Origin: SAR92 clade bacterium H455 | Lineage (GTDB): Bacteria > Pseudomonadota > Gammaproteobacteria > Pseudomonadales > Porticoccaceae | Length of the DNA: 64,000 nt | Direction: 5' to 3' | Assembly (NCBI GenBank): GCA_024802545.1 | Contig: CP103416.1 | Span: 2,893,584 to 2,957,583, forward strand | Shown: positions 9,041 through 17,750 of the stretch, one piece after another | Position numbering within the stretch: position 1 is the first letter of the stretch | Layout of the letters: every line of letters begins with the position of its first letter | Program-made: the position numbers and the translations under genes | Notes under the pieces: generated by a model | Database searches by the model: none | Told to the model about the DNA's origin: nothing | Seen by the model: the letters and a program-made list of their open reading frames with translations, nothing else

Positions 9041-9056
9041 AGGCACGAAGCCTGCT
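9041..9056 (+). promoter_or_regulatory. Candidate internal sigma-54 promoter before the FapE-like gene
   Basis: AGGCACGAAGCCTGCT matches 14 of 16 consensus positions (TGGCAYRNNNNTTGCW), keeping the invariant GG (9042-9043) and GC (9054-9055) at the same spacing as the promoter at 5638. It begins 7 bases after the peptidase stop codon. The predicted start near 9067 is about 36 bases before the next ATG. It would let the last two genes bypass the attenuator at 8225. Confidence 0.6.
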
Positions 9057-9102
9057 TAACCAGAGCAGTCTAATTGATGACCCAACTCAAGAGGCCCCTG
9101 TT

Positions 9103-9921
9103 ATGAAACGATCAAACTACGCGGCAATGAAAAATTCAGTGCCTAAAAATAGAAAAACCCCAGATTACAGATCCATCACCTCGGTATTGGCTGCAGTGGC
9201 CCTGAGCTTTTCCTCAATGGCTTCCGCCAACCTGAAATTCACTGAAGTGCCTGAAGAACAGTTATCCGAGATTCGCGGAAAATTTATCGCCCGAGATCAG
9301 GTACGTTATTTTAAATTGGAGATGACCACCCAGTGGACAGACCACACCAGCTTTGATCATGGTGCCGGCCTAAGCCTGACATTGGACATTAGCGACCGGG
9401 ACAATCCCACCGCATCAGTGACTATTGGCGGCACGCTGGGAGACCGGGATGACAGCAGCCCAACTATCGCCAACCCGATTCCCGCAACGGACAATATTGC
9501 CGGCATATCTCAGACTATTCAGGTCGAGGGCAGCGGCAATCAAGTGGTCAATCAGCTCTCTATTGATGCTCTAGAATTGCGTGATGGTCGCAGCGCAGGG
9601 GCTGGCCAGAACGACACCGATAATCTGCTGAGTAGCGCTACTCAAAGCTATAAAAACAGCAGTGGTGTTACCACTCAGTTCAATCTGGGCGGCAACAATA
9701 TCGGCTACGCCATCAAGACCCAAAACAACGATCTGGTGATGCAAAAGTTTTCCCATAACGCGGCACTCGATGCCGGCCAGCTAGCTCAATCAGTCGCCCT
9801 TTCGAACAACTTTCAGCACATAGTCAACAATGTGCGGGTACAGGTTGCCTTTGACAGCCTGCAGACAACACGGACATCGGCGCTGGCCCTTGCCAGTCAG
9901 TCATTGATTGGTTTGCGTTAA
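9103..9921 (+). CDS. FapE-like secreted protein
   Basis: A 272-residue exported protein. A basic N-terminal extension of ~25 residues precedes a hydrophobic signal ending near SMASAN. The mature start contains EEQLSEIRGKFI. A central motif QTIQVEGSGNQVVNQLSI resembles the Gln-Gly-Asn motifs of the first gene of the operon, and a second region has GGNNIGYAI. The C-terminus is SQSLIGLR. By position (after the C39 peptidase, before the pore) it matches FapE, a minor fibre component and possible accessory factor. The similarity is at motif level only, so the name is provisional. There is no cysteine. Confidence 0.68.
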   Translation: MKRSNYAAMKNSVPKNRKTPDYRSITSVLAAVALSFSSMASANLKFTEVPEEQLSEIRGKFIARDQVRYFKLEMTTQWTDHTSFDHGAGLSLTLDISDRDNPTASVTIGGTLGDRDDSSPTIANPIPATDNIAGISQTIQVEGSGNQVVNQLSIDALELRDGRSAGAGQNDTDNLLSSATQSYKNSSGVTTQFNLGGNNIGYAIKTQNNDLVMQKFSHNAALDAGQLAQSVALSNNFQHIVNNVRVQVAFDSLQTTRTSALALASQSLIGLR

Positions 9922-10004
9922 GGCCGAGACTCTATAAGCGATTAAATTCTAGCGATGAATTGTTAAGTAATCATTTTTAATTACAGACTAAGGAAGGTGA
10001 AACA

Positions 10005-11075
10005 ATGCGGGGAAAATTTATCCTGACAACTATTTTGGGATTGGCTGTCTCTGCAGCCATGGCTGAGGGAATTGACGCTAGCGCCGACAATGCAAAGGTT
10101 GCAAGCAATCAAGCCGAGCGCAAGAAAGCGCCGGATCGCAGCCAAAGTGTTGAAAATGTATTGCTTGAAGAACATGTTCTATTTGATCGCGCATGGTCAG
10201 TGGAGCTGGGTTACAGCTATGCCCACTTCGATCGTAGCGAACTCATCTTGCGTGGATTTCTGGCACTAGATGCAATCTTTCTCGGCGAGCTGAGTGTTGA
10301 TGAAATCGAAGGGGACATTATCACCAACACCCTGACCGCACGCTGGACCGCGACCCCACGACTGCAGCTGGATCTGCAAGTGCCCTACCTCTACCGGGTT
10401 ACTAGATACAGATCCAGGGGTCAGGATCTCTCGTCCCTGACCACCTCAGAAACCGATATAGAAGTCAGTGATCTGGGGGATGCCAGCATTGGATTTAGCT
10501 ATAGATTATTGCCAGAGAACCTCAATCGTCCGGATATTGTCTGGAATAGCAGAGTCACGGCACCCACGGGAGAAGAGCCCTATGGAATCGATATTATTGA
10601 AGTGGACGCCAGCAACAGCAATTTGAATGTGCCCATGGAATTACCCACAGGCACTGGCCTATGGTCTGCATCAACCGGGGTCTCTCTGGTGAAAACCTCT
10701 GACCCGGCCATTCTGTTTGCCAGCCTTAATTACACCCACTATTTTGCTGAGGATTTTGCCGATATTGGCAGTACACCAGATCTGTTGATGCCGGGGAAAA
10801 TCCAGTTGGGAGATACCTACCAGCTTTCTCTAGGGGTGGCATTCGCCGTGAATGAACGGCTCAGCTACAGTTTTTCCTATGCTCAGCAATTCTTTGAAAA
10901 AGCCAAAATAAATGACACTAAACAGGTTACGACAGACGCCATGACCGGCACTTTTAATCTCGGTGTGACCTATGGGTTGACGGAAAATCTGGCCATGGTG
11001 ACTAGCCTCGGATTGGGGCTGACCAGTGACACCTCGGACTTTACCTTTGGCATGAAGTTCCCCTATCGCTTTTAA
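10005..11075 (+). CDS. FapF-like outer-membrane beta-barrel transporter
   Basis: A 356-residue outer-membrane protein with a signal peptide ending at AAMAEG. The N-terminal ~35 mature residues are charged and helical, where FapF has its coiled-coil plug. From about residue 58 a beta-barrel follows, beginning WSVELGYSYAHFDRSEL and including RWTATPRLQLDLQVPYLYR, a pattern I recognise from FapF-type barrels (also annotated as 'transporter'). The last residue is phenylalanine (KFPYRF), the outer-membrane insertion signature. It is probably the pore that exports the fibre protein. The ribosome-binding site AGGAAGG is strong. No clear terminator is visible in the 38 bases before the convergent gene. 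Confidence 0.82.
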   Translation: MRGKFILTTILGLAVSAAMAEGIDASADNAKVASNQAERKKAPDRSQSVENVLLEEHVLFDRAWSVELGYSYAHFDRSELILRGFLALDAIFLGELSVDEIEGDIITNTLTARWTATPRLQLDLQVPYLYRVTRYRSRGQDLSSLTTSETDIEVSDLGDASIGFSYRLLPENLNRPDIVWNSRVTAPTGEEPYGIDIIEVDASNSNLNVPMELPTGTGLWSASTGVSLVKTSDPAILFASLNYTHYFAEDFADIGSTPDLLMPGKIQLGDTYQLSLGVAFAVNERLSYSFSYAQQFFEKAKINDTKQVTTDAMTGTFNLGVTYGLTENLAMVTSLGLGLTSDTSDFTFGMKFPYRF

Positions 11076-11113
11076 CCATTAACCAACGGCTGTTACCTTT
11101 TAGCTGTTAACTA

Positions 11114-12517
11114 TTAGCCAAGCCAAAAGAAAACCACTGCGGAGATCACCACTACTGCAATTAAATTGAGGGCAAAGCCCTCACGAACCATCTGCTCAAC
11201 AGTGATTTCCCCAGTCCCAAAGACAATGGCATTGGGAGCGGTGGCCACCGGCAACATAAAGGCGCAACTAGCCGACAGGGCTGCGGGTAACATCAATAGA
11301 GCCGGATCGAAGCCCGCTCCCAGTGACGCGGCGGCGAGAATTGGCATCAGCAATGTTGTGGTTGCTGTATTGCTGGTGATTTCGGTGAGAAAGGTCACGG
11401 TTAGAGCAACCACCAAAATCAACGCGATAATCGACAATCTTGTGACAGCGGATAGCGACTCACCAATTGAGGCGCTAATACCGGTGACGGTAAAGGCTTT
11501 GGCAATGGCGATACCCCCAGCAAATAACAACAGCACTCCCCAGTGAATAGCCGACGCAGACTCCCAATCGAGGAGTTTGCCGCCCTGACCATTGGGCAGA
11601 ATAAACATCAGTATCACTGACGTTAAAGCCACTGCTGCATAGTTAGCACTGGGAACATTGAGCCACTGGCTCCAACCGCCAAAGGGTTCGCGCAGAGTAA
11701 TCCAGGCCATAGCAGTAAGGAAAAATATCACCAGCACCCGCGCTTCTTCACTGCGCCAGGCCCCAGCCTGTGGAATTTTCAGCGGCTCTGCATCACCCAG
11801 ATTGCGAGTAATCCATAGCGCGGCGAGAGGTAGCAGCAATATCACTACGGGCAGCCCCCAGATCATCCACTGGGTAAAGCTGGGAATCGAACCTGTGGCT
11901 TCGCCATAAATCTTTAGAAAAACAATATTGGGCGGCGACCCGATCGGCGTGCCTAGACCACCGATACTGGCGGCGTAAGCGACACCTAAAAACAGCGGCA
12001 CGGCGAGCTTCTTAGCATCCGCGGCATTAGCACCCTTACTATCGATGCTCTGAAGCACCGCATAGGCTACCGGCAATAACATTAGGGTGGTGGCAGTATT
12101 GGACACCCACATACTCAGTGCCGCCGATGCCACCATAAAACCCAACACCAGTCGCCGTTGGCTATCACCACCAAATAGATTGACCATATAGAGAGCCAGC
12201 CGCCGATGGGCACCGCTCTTTTCCATAGCCTTGGATAGCATGGCGCCACCCATCAACAGAATAATCAGCGGGTCACCATAGGCCTGGGCTACTTGCTTGC
12301 CATCGAGAATACCCAGCAATGGAAACACACCTAAAGGAATCATGGCTGTGGCGGGAATCGGGATCGGTTCAAAGATCCACCACAGGGCGCAGAGTACGGT
12401 CAAACCGCCGACTAGAGCGCCCTCTCTCGCCCATCCCGCACTCATCATCAACAGCGTCACTGACAGTGCAATCAGTGGAGCTAACCATATTGAAAGACGC
12501 CGAAGTTTAGGTGTCAT
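11114..12517 (-). CDS. DASS/SLC13-family sodium:dicarboxylate symporter
   Basis: A 467-residue inner-membrane carrier, very likely importing C4-dicarboxylates or related anions with sodium. Both halves carry the SNT signature of the VcINDY family: SNTATTLMLLP and SNTATTTLLMP. Around a dozen hydrophobic segments are visible, as expected. Its ATG overlaps the stop codon of the upstream DUF2007 gene by one base, so the two are translationally coupled. The substrate cannot be read from the sequence. Confidence 0.9.
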   Translation of the reverse strand: MTPKLRRLSIWLAPLIALSVTLLMMSAGWAREGALVGGLTVLCALWWIFEPIPIPATAMIPLGVFPLLGILDGKQVAQAYGDPLIILLMGGAMLSKAMEKSGAHRRLALYMVNLFGGDSQRRLVLGFMVASAALSMWVSNTATTLMLLPVAYAVLQSIDSKGANAADAKKLAVPLFLGVAYAASIGGLGTPIGSPPNIVFLKIYGEATGSIPSFTQWMIWGLPVVILLLPLAALWITRNLGDAEPLKIPQAGAWRSEEARVLVIFFLTAMAWITLREPFGGWSQWLNVPSANYAAVALTSVILMFILPNGQGGKLLDWESASAIHWGVLLLFAGGIAIAKAFTVTGISASIGESLSAVTRLSIIALILVVALTVTFLTEITSNTATTTLLMPILAAASLGAGFDPALLMLPAALSASCAFMLPVATAPNAIVFGTGEITVEQMVREGFALNLIAVVVISAVVFFWLG

Positions 12518-12747
12518 TACTCATCCCCTAAAGAAAAATCACCGCGTTCATAGGCGCGAACAATCTCGCCAGCTACGTCTCCATCGGCGTCATTCACCGC
12601 GATCGAAAGATGGCCCAGCGCGGGAACTTCGCCCAAACCGCCCTGCAGTGCTGCACCGTGCAAAAACACCTGCAGTCCATCCTGCTCCATCAACCCCTTG
12701 AGCAGCTGGGCTTCGAAATAATCACTGCCGCGATACACTTCAATCAT
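12517..12747 (-). CDS. DUF2007-type small protein
   Basis: A 76-residue soluble protein with the pattern of DUF2007 (putative signal-transducing protein family): YRGSDYFEAQLLKGLMEQDGLQVFLHG, then a GHLSIAV strand. The family resembles a ferredoxin-like fold with no assigned function. It overlaps the VanZ-like gene upstream by 8 bases and the transporter downstream by one base, so it sits in a tight three-gene unit. Confidence 0.82.
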   Translation of the reverse strand: MIEVYRGSDYFEAQLLKGLMEQDGLQVFLHGAALQGGLGEVPALGHLSIAVNDADGDVAGEIVRAYERGDFSLGDE

Positions 12748-13090
12748 GCTTCTTGCGCCTCCAAGCCATCACCGCCCAGACCGCCAAAATACCGCTTAAA
12801 TTAGCCAGCATGTCCCAGTGATCACCCTGCCGATAAGTGGTCATAGACTGAGCAATTTCCATACTTAGACCAAAGACCGCGAGAACAAGTGCCAGCAGAG
12901 CTAGAGGATAGCGACGCCCATAAGCACTGGCGCAGAGAAAAAACAGCGCGGCATAAATACTACTGTGACCCACCTTATCCTGCAGCTCGAAAAGCTGCGC
13001 GCCACCCAAGGCCACCGGCATTAGCGACAAAAATATCGTGCCAATCAGGCACAGCCAAAAGAGAATTTGGTACTTGGCAACAGTGATCAT
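12740..13090 (-). CDS. VanZ-like membrane protein
   Basis: A 116-residue protein with four predicted membrane helices. The segment LQDKVGHSSIYAALFFL matches the VanZ-like pattern (D-K-x-x-H), followed by EIAQSMTTYRQGDHWDMLANLSG, also typical. The family is widespread and mostly uncharacterised; the link to glycopeptide resistance applies only to the enterococcal member and is not implied here. It lies 67 bases downstream of murU on the same strand. Confidence 0.85.
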   Translation of the reverse strand: MITVAKYQILFWLCLIGTIFLSLMPVALGGAQLFELQDKVGHSSIYAALFFLCASAYGRRYPLALLALVLAVFGLSMEIAQSMTTYRQGDHWDMLANLSGILAVWAVMAWRRKKHD

Positions 13091-13157
13091 TTTGTTTCGC
13101 TTTCCTTTGATTTAGTTTTGCGATCCTTTTCTTAGGACTGTTAAGTAGGCCTTTGCA

Positions 13158-13832
13158 TTATTCCAGCAACGCCTTTAGTTGCTCATAGCGCTCAAGGGTT
13201 CCAACATCGCACCAGCTGCCAGTGTAAATTTCGCCACCGACCCTGCCAGCAACTATAGCCGGGCGCAAAATATCTCGCAGTGGAAATGCACAATCGCGCT
13301 CAAGGTGATTGGTAAACAGTGCTGGTCGGATCAAGCTGATACCGCTAAAGGTGGCTGCATGGTCCTCAGCATAGTTGACTCGACCAGCTTGCAGCGCGAA
13401 ATCCCCATGAGGATTATGAGTCGGATTGCCGACCAACAACAACCAGGCATCCAGGCCATCGGAGAGCTTGTTGTCAAGCAAGTCGGTAAGCGGATAATCG
13501 CTCCACACATCGCCATTAAGCAGTATAAAAGGCTCATCACCCAACAGTGGTAGTGCTCTGGCAATGCCACCCCCGGTTTCTAGAGCCATGACTTCACGCG
13601 ACCAGCTGATGGTCACGCCGAGGCGTTTTTCGCAATCACTAAAGTACTCTTCAATCTGCTCTGCCAGCCAGCTGGTATTGATCACTATATCGGTGACGCC
13701 TGCCGCGGCTAGACGCAGCAAATGATGTTCAAGCAAGGGCTTACCCGCCACCTGCAACATGGGTTTCGGGATGCTGTCGGTGAGTGGGCGCAATCTTTCA
13801 CCGCGTCCAGCGGCCAGTATCATAGCTTTCAT
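13158..13832 (-). CDS. murU: N-acetylmuramate alpha-1-phosphate uridylyltransferase
   Basis: Nucleotidyltransferase that makes UDP-MurNAc from MurNAc-1-phosphate in the anabolic cell-wall recycling pathway of Pseudomonas-type bacteria, bypassing the fosfomycin-sensitive MurA step. The N-terminal signature is LAAGRGERLRPLTDSIPKPM, with LLNGDVWSDYP as the metal-binding region. Length is 224 residues. The start ATG overlaps the amgK stop (ATGA), and AmgK makes its substrate, so function and context agree. Confidence 0.93.
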   Translation of the reverse strand: MKAMILAAGRGERLRPLTDSIPKPMLQVAGKPLLEHHLLRLAAAGVTDIVINTSWLAEQIEEYFSDCEKRLGVTISWSREVMALETGGGIARALPLLGDEPFILLNGDVWSDYPLTDLLDNKLSDGLDAWLLLVGNPTHNPHGDFALQAGRVNYAEDHAATFSGISLIRPALFTNHLERDCAFPLRDILRPAIVAGRVGGEIYTGSWCDVGTLERYEQLKALLE

Positions 13833-14956
13833 CGGTGATTATCTCCGGCACTACGCCAGTCGCTATACCAGTCCTGCTCTGGCAGCAGCGGTTCAATCCG
13901 CTCGATAAACCAGCTGTAGAAAGCTTGACCAGCTACATCCCCCCGATCGGCTTCACAGCCCTGAGCGGTCTCACAGCCCTGAGCTGCTTCAAGAGCATAG
14001 CGAATCACAAGAGGCAAATCCTTCAGGTAGGCCTGTTTGCCATCCCGCAGAGACAGGCGGGCAAAGATACCCAGCACTTTAATGTGGCGCTGCAACCCGA
14101 TCAGATCAAACCAGCGCATAAATTGGTCGTCGCTCACCGGAACCATAAATAGGCCTGTCTCCAGACGCTTTTTATAATCCAGCGCGCGACTGATCACCTG
14201 CTCTCGAGGTAACCGCAGATAGCAGTCTTTGAGCAGGGATACCAAATCATAAGTAATAGGTCCAACCACTGCATCCTGAAAATCGATCACCCCTAGAGCG
14301 CCATCGTCCAAGAGCATTAAATTGCGCGAATGATAATCCCGGTGCACAACCACCTGTGGTTGTTCCAGTGCACTTTCGATCAATCGGGAAAATAGCTCCC
14401 TGAGCATAGCGCGCTCTTGGTCGTCCAGTTGAACTCCCAACAACTGGCCGACAAACCAATCGGCGAACAGGTCCATCTCTAACTGCAGACGCTCAGCATC
14501 GTAAGCGGGAAATACCCTGGGGGTCGGCTCCACAGCTTGAATATCCAACAGCACTGATTCAGCCTGCTGGTAATAATTAGCCGCGGATAGTCGCGCCGGT
14601 GAACACTCCTCAGCGACACTGCCAGCCAACAATTCCGGATGCAACAGCTGGCGCCCAAAATCCTCTAGTAAGAAAAATCCATTGGCAAAGTCCACTGCGA
14701 GTATTTTCGGTGTGCTGACCCCATGGCGCTGGAATGCCATGGCGACATGAATATAAGCGGGGTTATTCTCTTTGTCTGGTGGCGAGTCAACAGCGATCAG
14801 TGAAGTCTGTCCCGCGAGCCTAAAATAACGTCTAAACCCTGCGTCACCGGCAAGGGGGTGCAGTAGCAGCGGCAGGTCAATCTGATGGGACTGGGGCAGG
14901 CAGGTCTCTATCCAATGGATAAAATTCTGGCGACGTTGAGTGGTTAAAGGGTCGAT
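13829..14956 (-). CDS. amgK: N-acetylmuramate/GlcNAc anomeric kinase, non-canonical start
   Basis: Sugar kinase that phosphorylates MurNAc at C1, feeding MurU. The APH-type kinase core is clear: HRDYHSRNLMLLDD catalytic loop and GVIDFQDAVVGP. The first ATG (14740) would remove the conserved N-lobe, because the in-frame sequence upstream encodes GDAGFRRYFRL and VDSPPDKENNPAYIHVA. The frame is open only back to a TAG at 14963-14965 and holds no ATG, GTG or TTG before 14740. The best start is ATC at 14956, with AAGGA about 10 bases upstream. A 13-base direct repeat near 13968 (CACAGCCCTGAGC, twice) adds a GCETAQ duplication close to the C-terminus. A base error or frameshift is the alternative. 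Confidence 0.85.
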   Translation of the reverse strand: MDPLTTQRRQNFIHWIETCLPQSHQIDLPLLLHPLAGDAGFRRYFRLAGQTSLIAVDSPPDKENNPAYIHVAMAFQRHGVSTPKILAVDFANGFFLLEDFGRQLLHPELLAGSVAEECSPARLSAANYYQQAESVLLDIQAVEPTPRVFPAYDAERLQLEMDLFADWFVGQLLGVQLDDQERAMLRELFSRLIESALEQPQVVVHRDYHSRNLMLLDDGALGVIDFQDAVVGPITYDLVSLLKDCYLRLPREQVISRALDYKKRLETGLFMVPVSDDQFMRWFDLIGLQRHIKVLGIFARLSLRDGKQAYLKDLPLVIRYALEAAQGCETAQGCEADRGDVAGQAFYSWFIERIEPLLPEQDWYSDWRSAGDNHR

Positions 14957-15119
14957 GGTGTTCTATTCCTTAATGCTGTTTTTAACGCCGCTTGCCTGAC
15001 AGCCATAAGCAGCGGACAAAAAGTATCATTCTAGAGTAATTAGGCTAATTCAGGCCTCTACTCTGGCAAGATATCAGGTAAAATGCCAGCACATTAGTAA
15101 CCAGCAATCAGGCGCGCCT

Positions 15120-17750
15120 TTGAGCCCTATTTTTAACCCTAAATTAAGTCCTATTTCCTCTCTGGTTCAGAGCCTGGGCTTTGCCTGTTCAGAACAGGGT
15201 AAGGTTAGTCGTCACGCGCTGTTCGCAGCGATAATATTACCCTTTCTGTCTGCTGGCCTGTCGTCCAATGTCTCAGCTGAAGAAGTTCATGTAACCTGGA
15301 ATTGTGTCGCCGGCCCCGACAACAAGTGGCTCTGTAACGAAGAGCAGATTGTCGCCTCTAGTCGAAACCGCCCAGCGCGTGCGAATATACCCAACCTAAC
15401 TGCTTCAGATGAGCCCAGAGTTGCCGCCGTGCGCAACCTAGACTGGCTGGAAGAAGATCAAATGACCGGGGAGCAGCGCTTAAGAATTGAAGGCAACTGC
15501 TGCGGTGCTTATGTGGAACCGGCGCGAGACTATCCCGACGCCGATCTCAACCCTGAAGAAGCGTCGCTGCAAGTAAATGCTAACTCCACCGAGGCGCTGG
15601 AAAATAATGTCGCCGTGTTGGAGGGCGATGTGCAAATATCTCAAGGCTACCGTCAAATTCGCAGCAACAGCGCGCGCATAGATCAAACCAACCGCAATGT
15701 TGATCTGCAGGGCAATGTGCAGTTTCGCGAACCCGGTATGTTGCTCCTCGGGAGCAGTGCAGAGATTGATATCGACAGTAAAGAGGTGACGATAAATAAC
15801 GCCACCTATGTGCTTCATGAAGCAGCGGTGCGCGGCAGTGCCAAAACCCTGACCCGAACCAATGATGGCGTGATCACAATTAGTGATGCGACCTATTCAA
15901 CCTGCGAGCCTGGAGACTCAACTTGGCAGATGGCGACTACCGAGATTGCCATTGATCAGCAATCCGGATTTGCCACGGTGAAAAATGCCCAGCTTCGGGT
16001 CAAAGATATCCCGGTTTTTTACTTTCCCTGGATTAAATTTCCGATTAACGATCAACGCAGCTCGGGATTGTTATTCCCCACCATTAACTCCAGTACCGAC
16101 AATGGTTTTGATTACGCCCAGCCGATCTATTGGAATCTGGCGCCAGACTACGATGCGACCATTACCCCAAGACTGATACAGGAACGCGGCATAGGCATTG
16201 AGGTCGAACTTCGCCATCTATCGCGCCATTCCGAGACCACCGCGACCGCTGCCTTTTTGGGCAGTGATAAAGGCGGCAGCGACGAAGAGAATATAGATCC
16301 GGGTACCGGCCTGCCAGAACACCTTGGCGAGGATCGCTATCTAACTGGACTGACTCATCTCGGCGGCATAGGCAAAGCCTGGTCGACCTTTCTTGACCTG
16401 AATAATGTTTCCGATAACGACTACTTTAATGACTTCGGCAGCCTAGGTCAGGAGTCAAGGAGTCGGATTAACCTTCGCCGGGTCGCCGGTGTGAGCTACA
16501 AAACCGACAATTGGAATTATCGAGTCGAAGCCCAGGACCATCAAATTATTGTTGATGGGCTTGAAGAGCAGTACTCGGTGCTACCCAAGGTCACCGCCAA
16601 CGGCCACTATCGCTTTGATAACAATCTAGTCGTCGATTTAAATAACCAAACCGCACGTTTTGATCATGATGATCCAGGTTTTGTCACCGGTGACAGACAC
16701 CGTCTCGATTACGGCATAAGTTGGGATAAGCGCTGGACCTGGGGTTACTTTCGACCACAGTATCGCCTTAAGCACCTAGCCTATAATCTTGACAACCAGG
16801 CCAGCAGCCAGCAAGACATTAATAATTCGGCCGTAACTGTTCCAGTATCGTCGCTGGATGCCAGCCTATTCCTAGAGCGTCCTGCGAGCTTTTTCGACGG
16901 CTATACCCAAACCTTAGAACCACGACTCTACTATGTGAAATCGAAATTTAGAGACCAGTCTGGACTTCCTGATTTTGACACTCGTGAGTTTACCCCCTCT
17001 TATGACCTGCTATTTCGCGATGAGCGTTTTAATGGTGGTGACCGCATATCTGACGAAGAGCGTTTAACCATTGCTCTAACCACTCGCTATATCGACAGCA
17101 AATCTGGCCAAGAGCGCTTTAGTGCCAGTATCGCCCAGGCAATTAACTATATTGACCGCAGGGTAACCCTGTCATCCAATCTCTCTGAAGATGAGATCGG
17201 GGAGTTAGCTCGCAGGCAATCCCCCCTGGCCATCAAACTCGCTGGGCGGCTGAATAAGAGTTGGCGCTTTAGCAGTGATGTTGTTTACGACACCCACGAT
17301 AATGATCTGGCCAAAAGTAGCATTGCATTGCGCTACAATGATCGCCAGAATCGGCTGTTAAATTTCAGCTATAACTCAACTCGCCGAGCGCCGAGACTAT
17401 TTGATGGAGCGCCTTTAGACCAAAATATAAAGCAGGCCGATATATCTGGGCTTGTGCCCCTGCAAGGCAACTTTAACCTGGTAGGACGCTGGAATCATGA
17501 TTTTACCAACAGCCGTATGCTCGATGTCTTTGCCGGATTTGAATATAACAGCTGCTGCTGGCGGGCGAGTTTAGTTGCACGGCGATCTCTGGATAGAAAA
17601 GATGAAATACTATTGCCGGAAGAAGATTTAAAGCTGACTAATGGCATCTTTTTCCAAATACAATTTAAAGGTCTGGCCGGTGCAAATGGTCGGGTTGATT
17701 CAATGCTAAAAAATGGTATCTACGGTTATGGATCTCAAGAAAACTTGTAA
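15120..17750 (+). CDS. lptD: LPS-assembly outer-membrane protein LptD
   Basis: Outer-membrane barrel that inserts LPS into the outer leaflet with LptE. A TTG start is used by default, since no in-frame ATG or GTG lies before the signal peptide; the leader ends near NVSAEE. The OstA-type periplasmic domain occupies roughly residues 150-330, with VPVFYFPW-like IPVFYFPWIKFP at its end, then the large barrel. The cysteines expected for the two long-range disulfides are present: one pair near the mature N-terminus, one in YSTCEPG, and adjacent Cys-Cys in NSCCWR. It is divergent from amgK-murU and followed by surA, its periplasmic chaperone. Confidence 0.95.
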   Translation: MSPIFNPKLSPISSLVQSLGFACSEQGKVSRHALFAAIILPFLSAGLSSNVSAEEVHVTWNCVAGPDNKWLCNEEQIVASSRNRPARANIPNLTASDEPRVAAVRNLDWLEEDQMTGEQRLRIEGNCCGAYVEPARDYPDADLNPEEASLQVNANSTEALENNVAVLEGDVQISQGYRQIRSNSARIDQTNRNVDLQGNVQFREPGMLLLGSSAEIDIDSKEVTINNATYVLHEAAVRGSAKTLTRTNDGVITISDATYSTCEPGDSTWQMATTEIAIDQQSGFATVKNAQLRVKDIPVFYFPWIKFPINDQRSSGLLFPTINSSTDNGFDYAQPIYWNLAPDYDATITPRLIQERGIGIEVELRHLSRHSETTATAAFLGSDKGGSDEENIDPGTGLPEHLGEDRYLTGLTHLGGIGKAWSTFLDLNNVSDNDYFNDFGSLGQESRSRINLRRVAGVSYKTDNWNYRVEAQDHQIIVDGLEEQYSVLPKVTANGHYRFDNNLVVDLNNQTARFDHDDPGFVTGDRHRLDYGISWDKRWTWGYFRPQYRLKHLAYNLDNQASSQQDINNSAVTVPVSSLDASLFLERPASFFDGYTQTLEPRLYYVKSKFRDQSGLPDFDTREFTPSYDLLFRDERFNGGDRISDEERLTIALTTRYIDSKSGQERFSASIAQAINYIDRRVTLSSNLSEDEIGELARRQSPLAIKLAGRLNKSWRFSSDVVYDTHDNDLAKSSIALRYNDRQNRLLNFSYNSTRRAPRLFDGAPLDQNIKQADISGLVPLQGNFNLVGRWNHDFTNSRMLDVFAGFEYNSCCWRASLVARRSLDRKDEILLPEEDLKLTNGIFFQIQFKGLAGANGRVDSMLKNGIYGYGSQENL

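Noticed and set aside
15020..15050. TAGAAT on the minus strand upstream of amgK as a promoter
   Set aside because: The -35 position (GGCCTG) does not resemble the consensus; kept out of the feature list.
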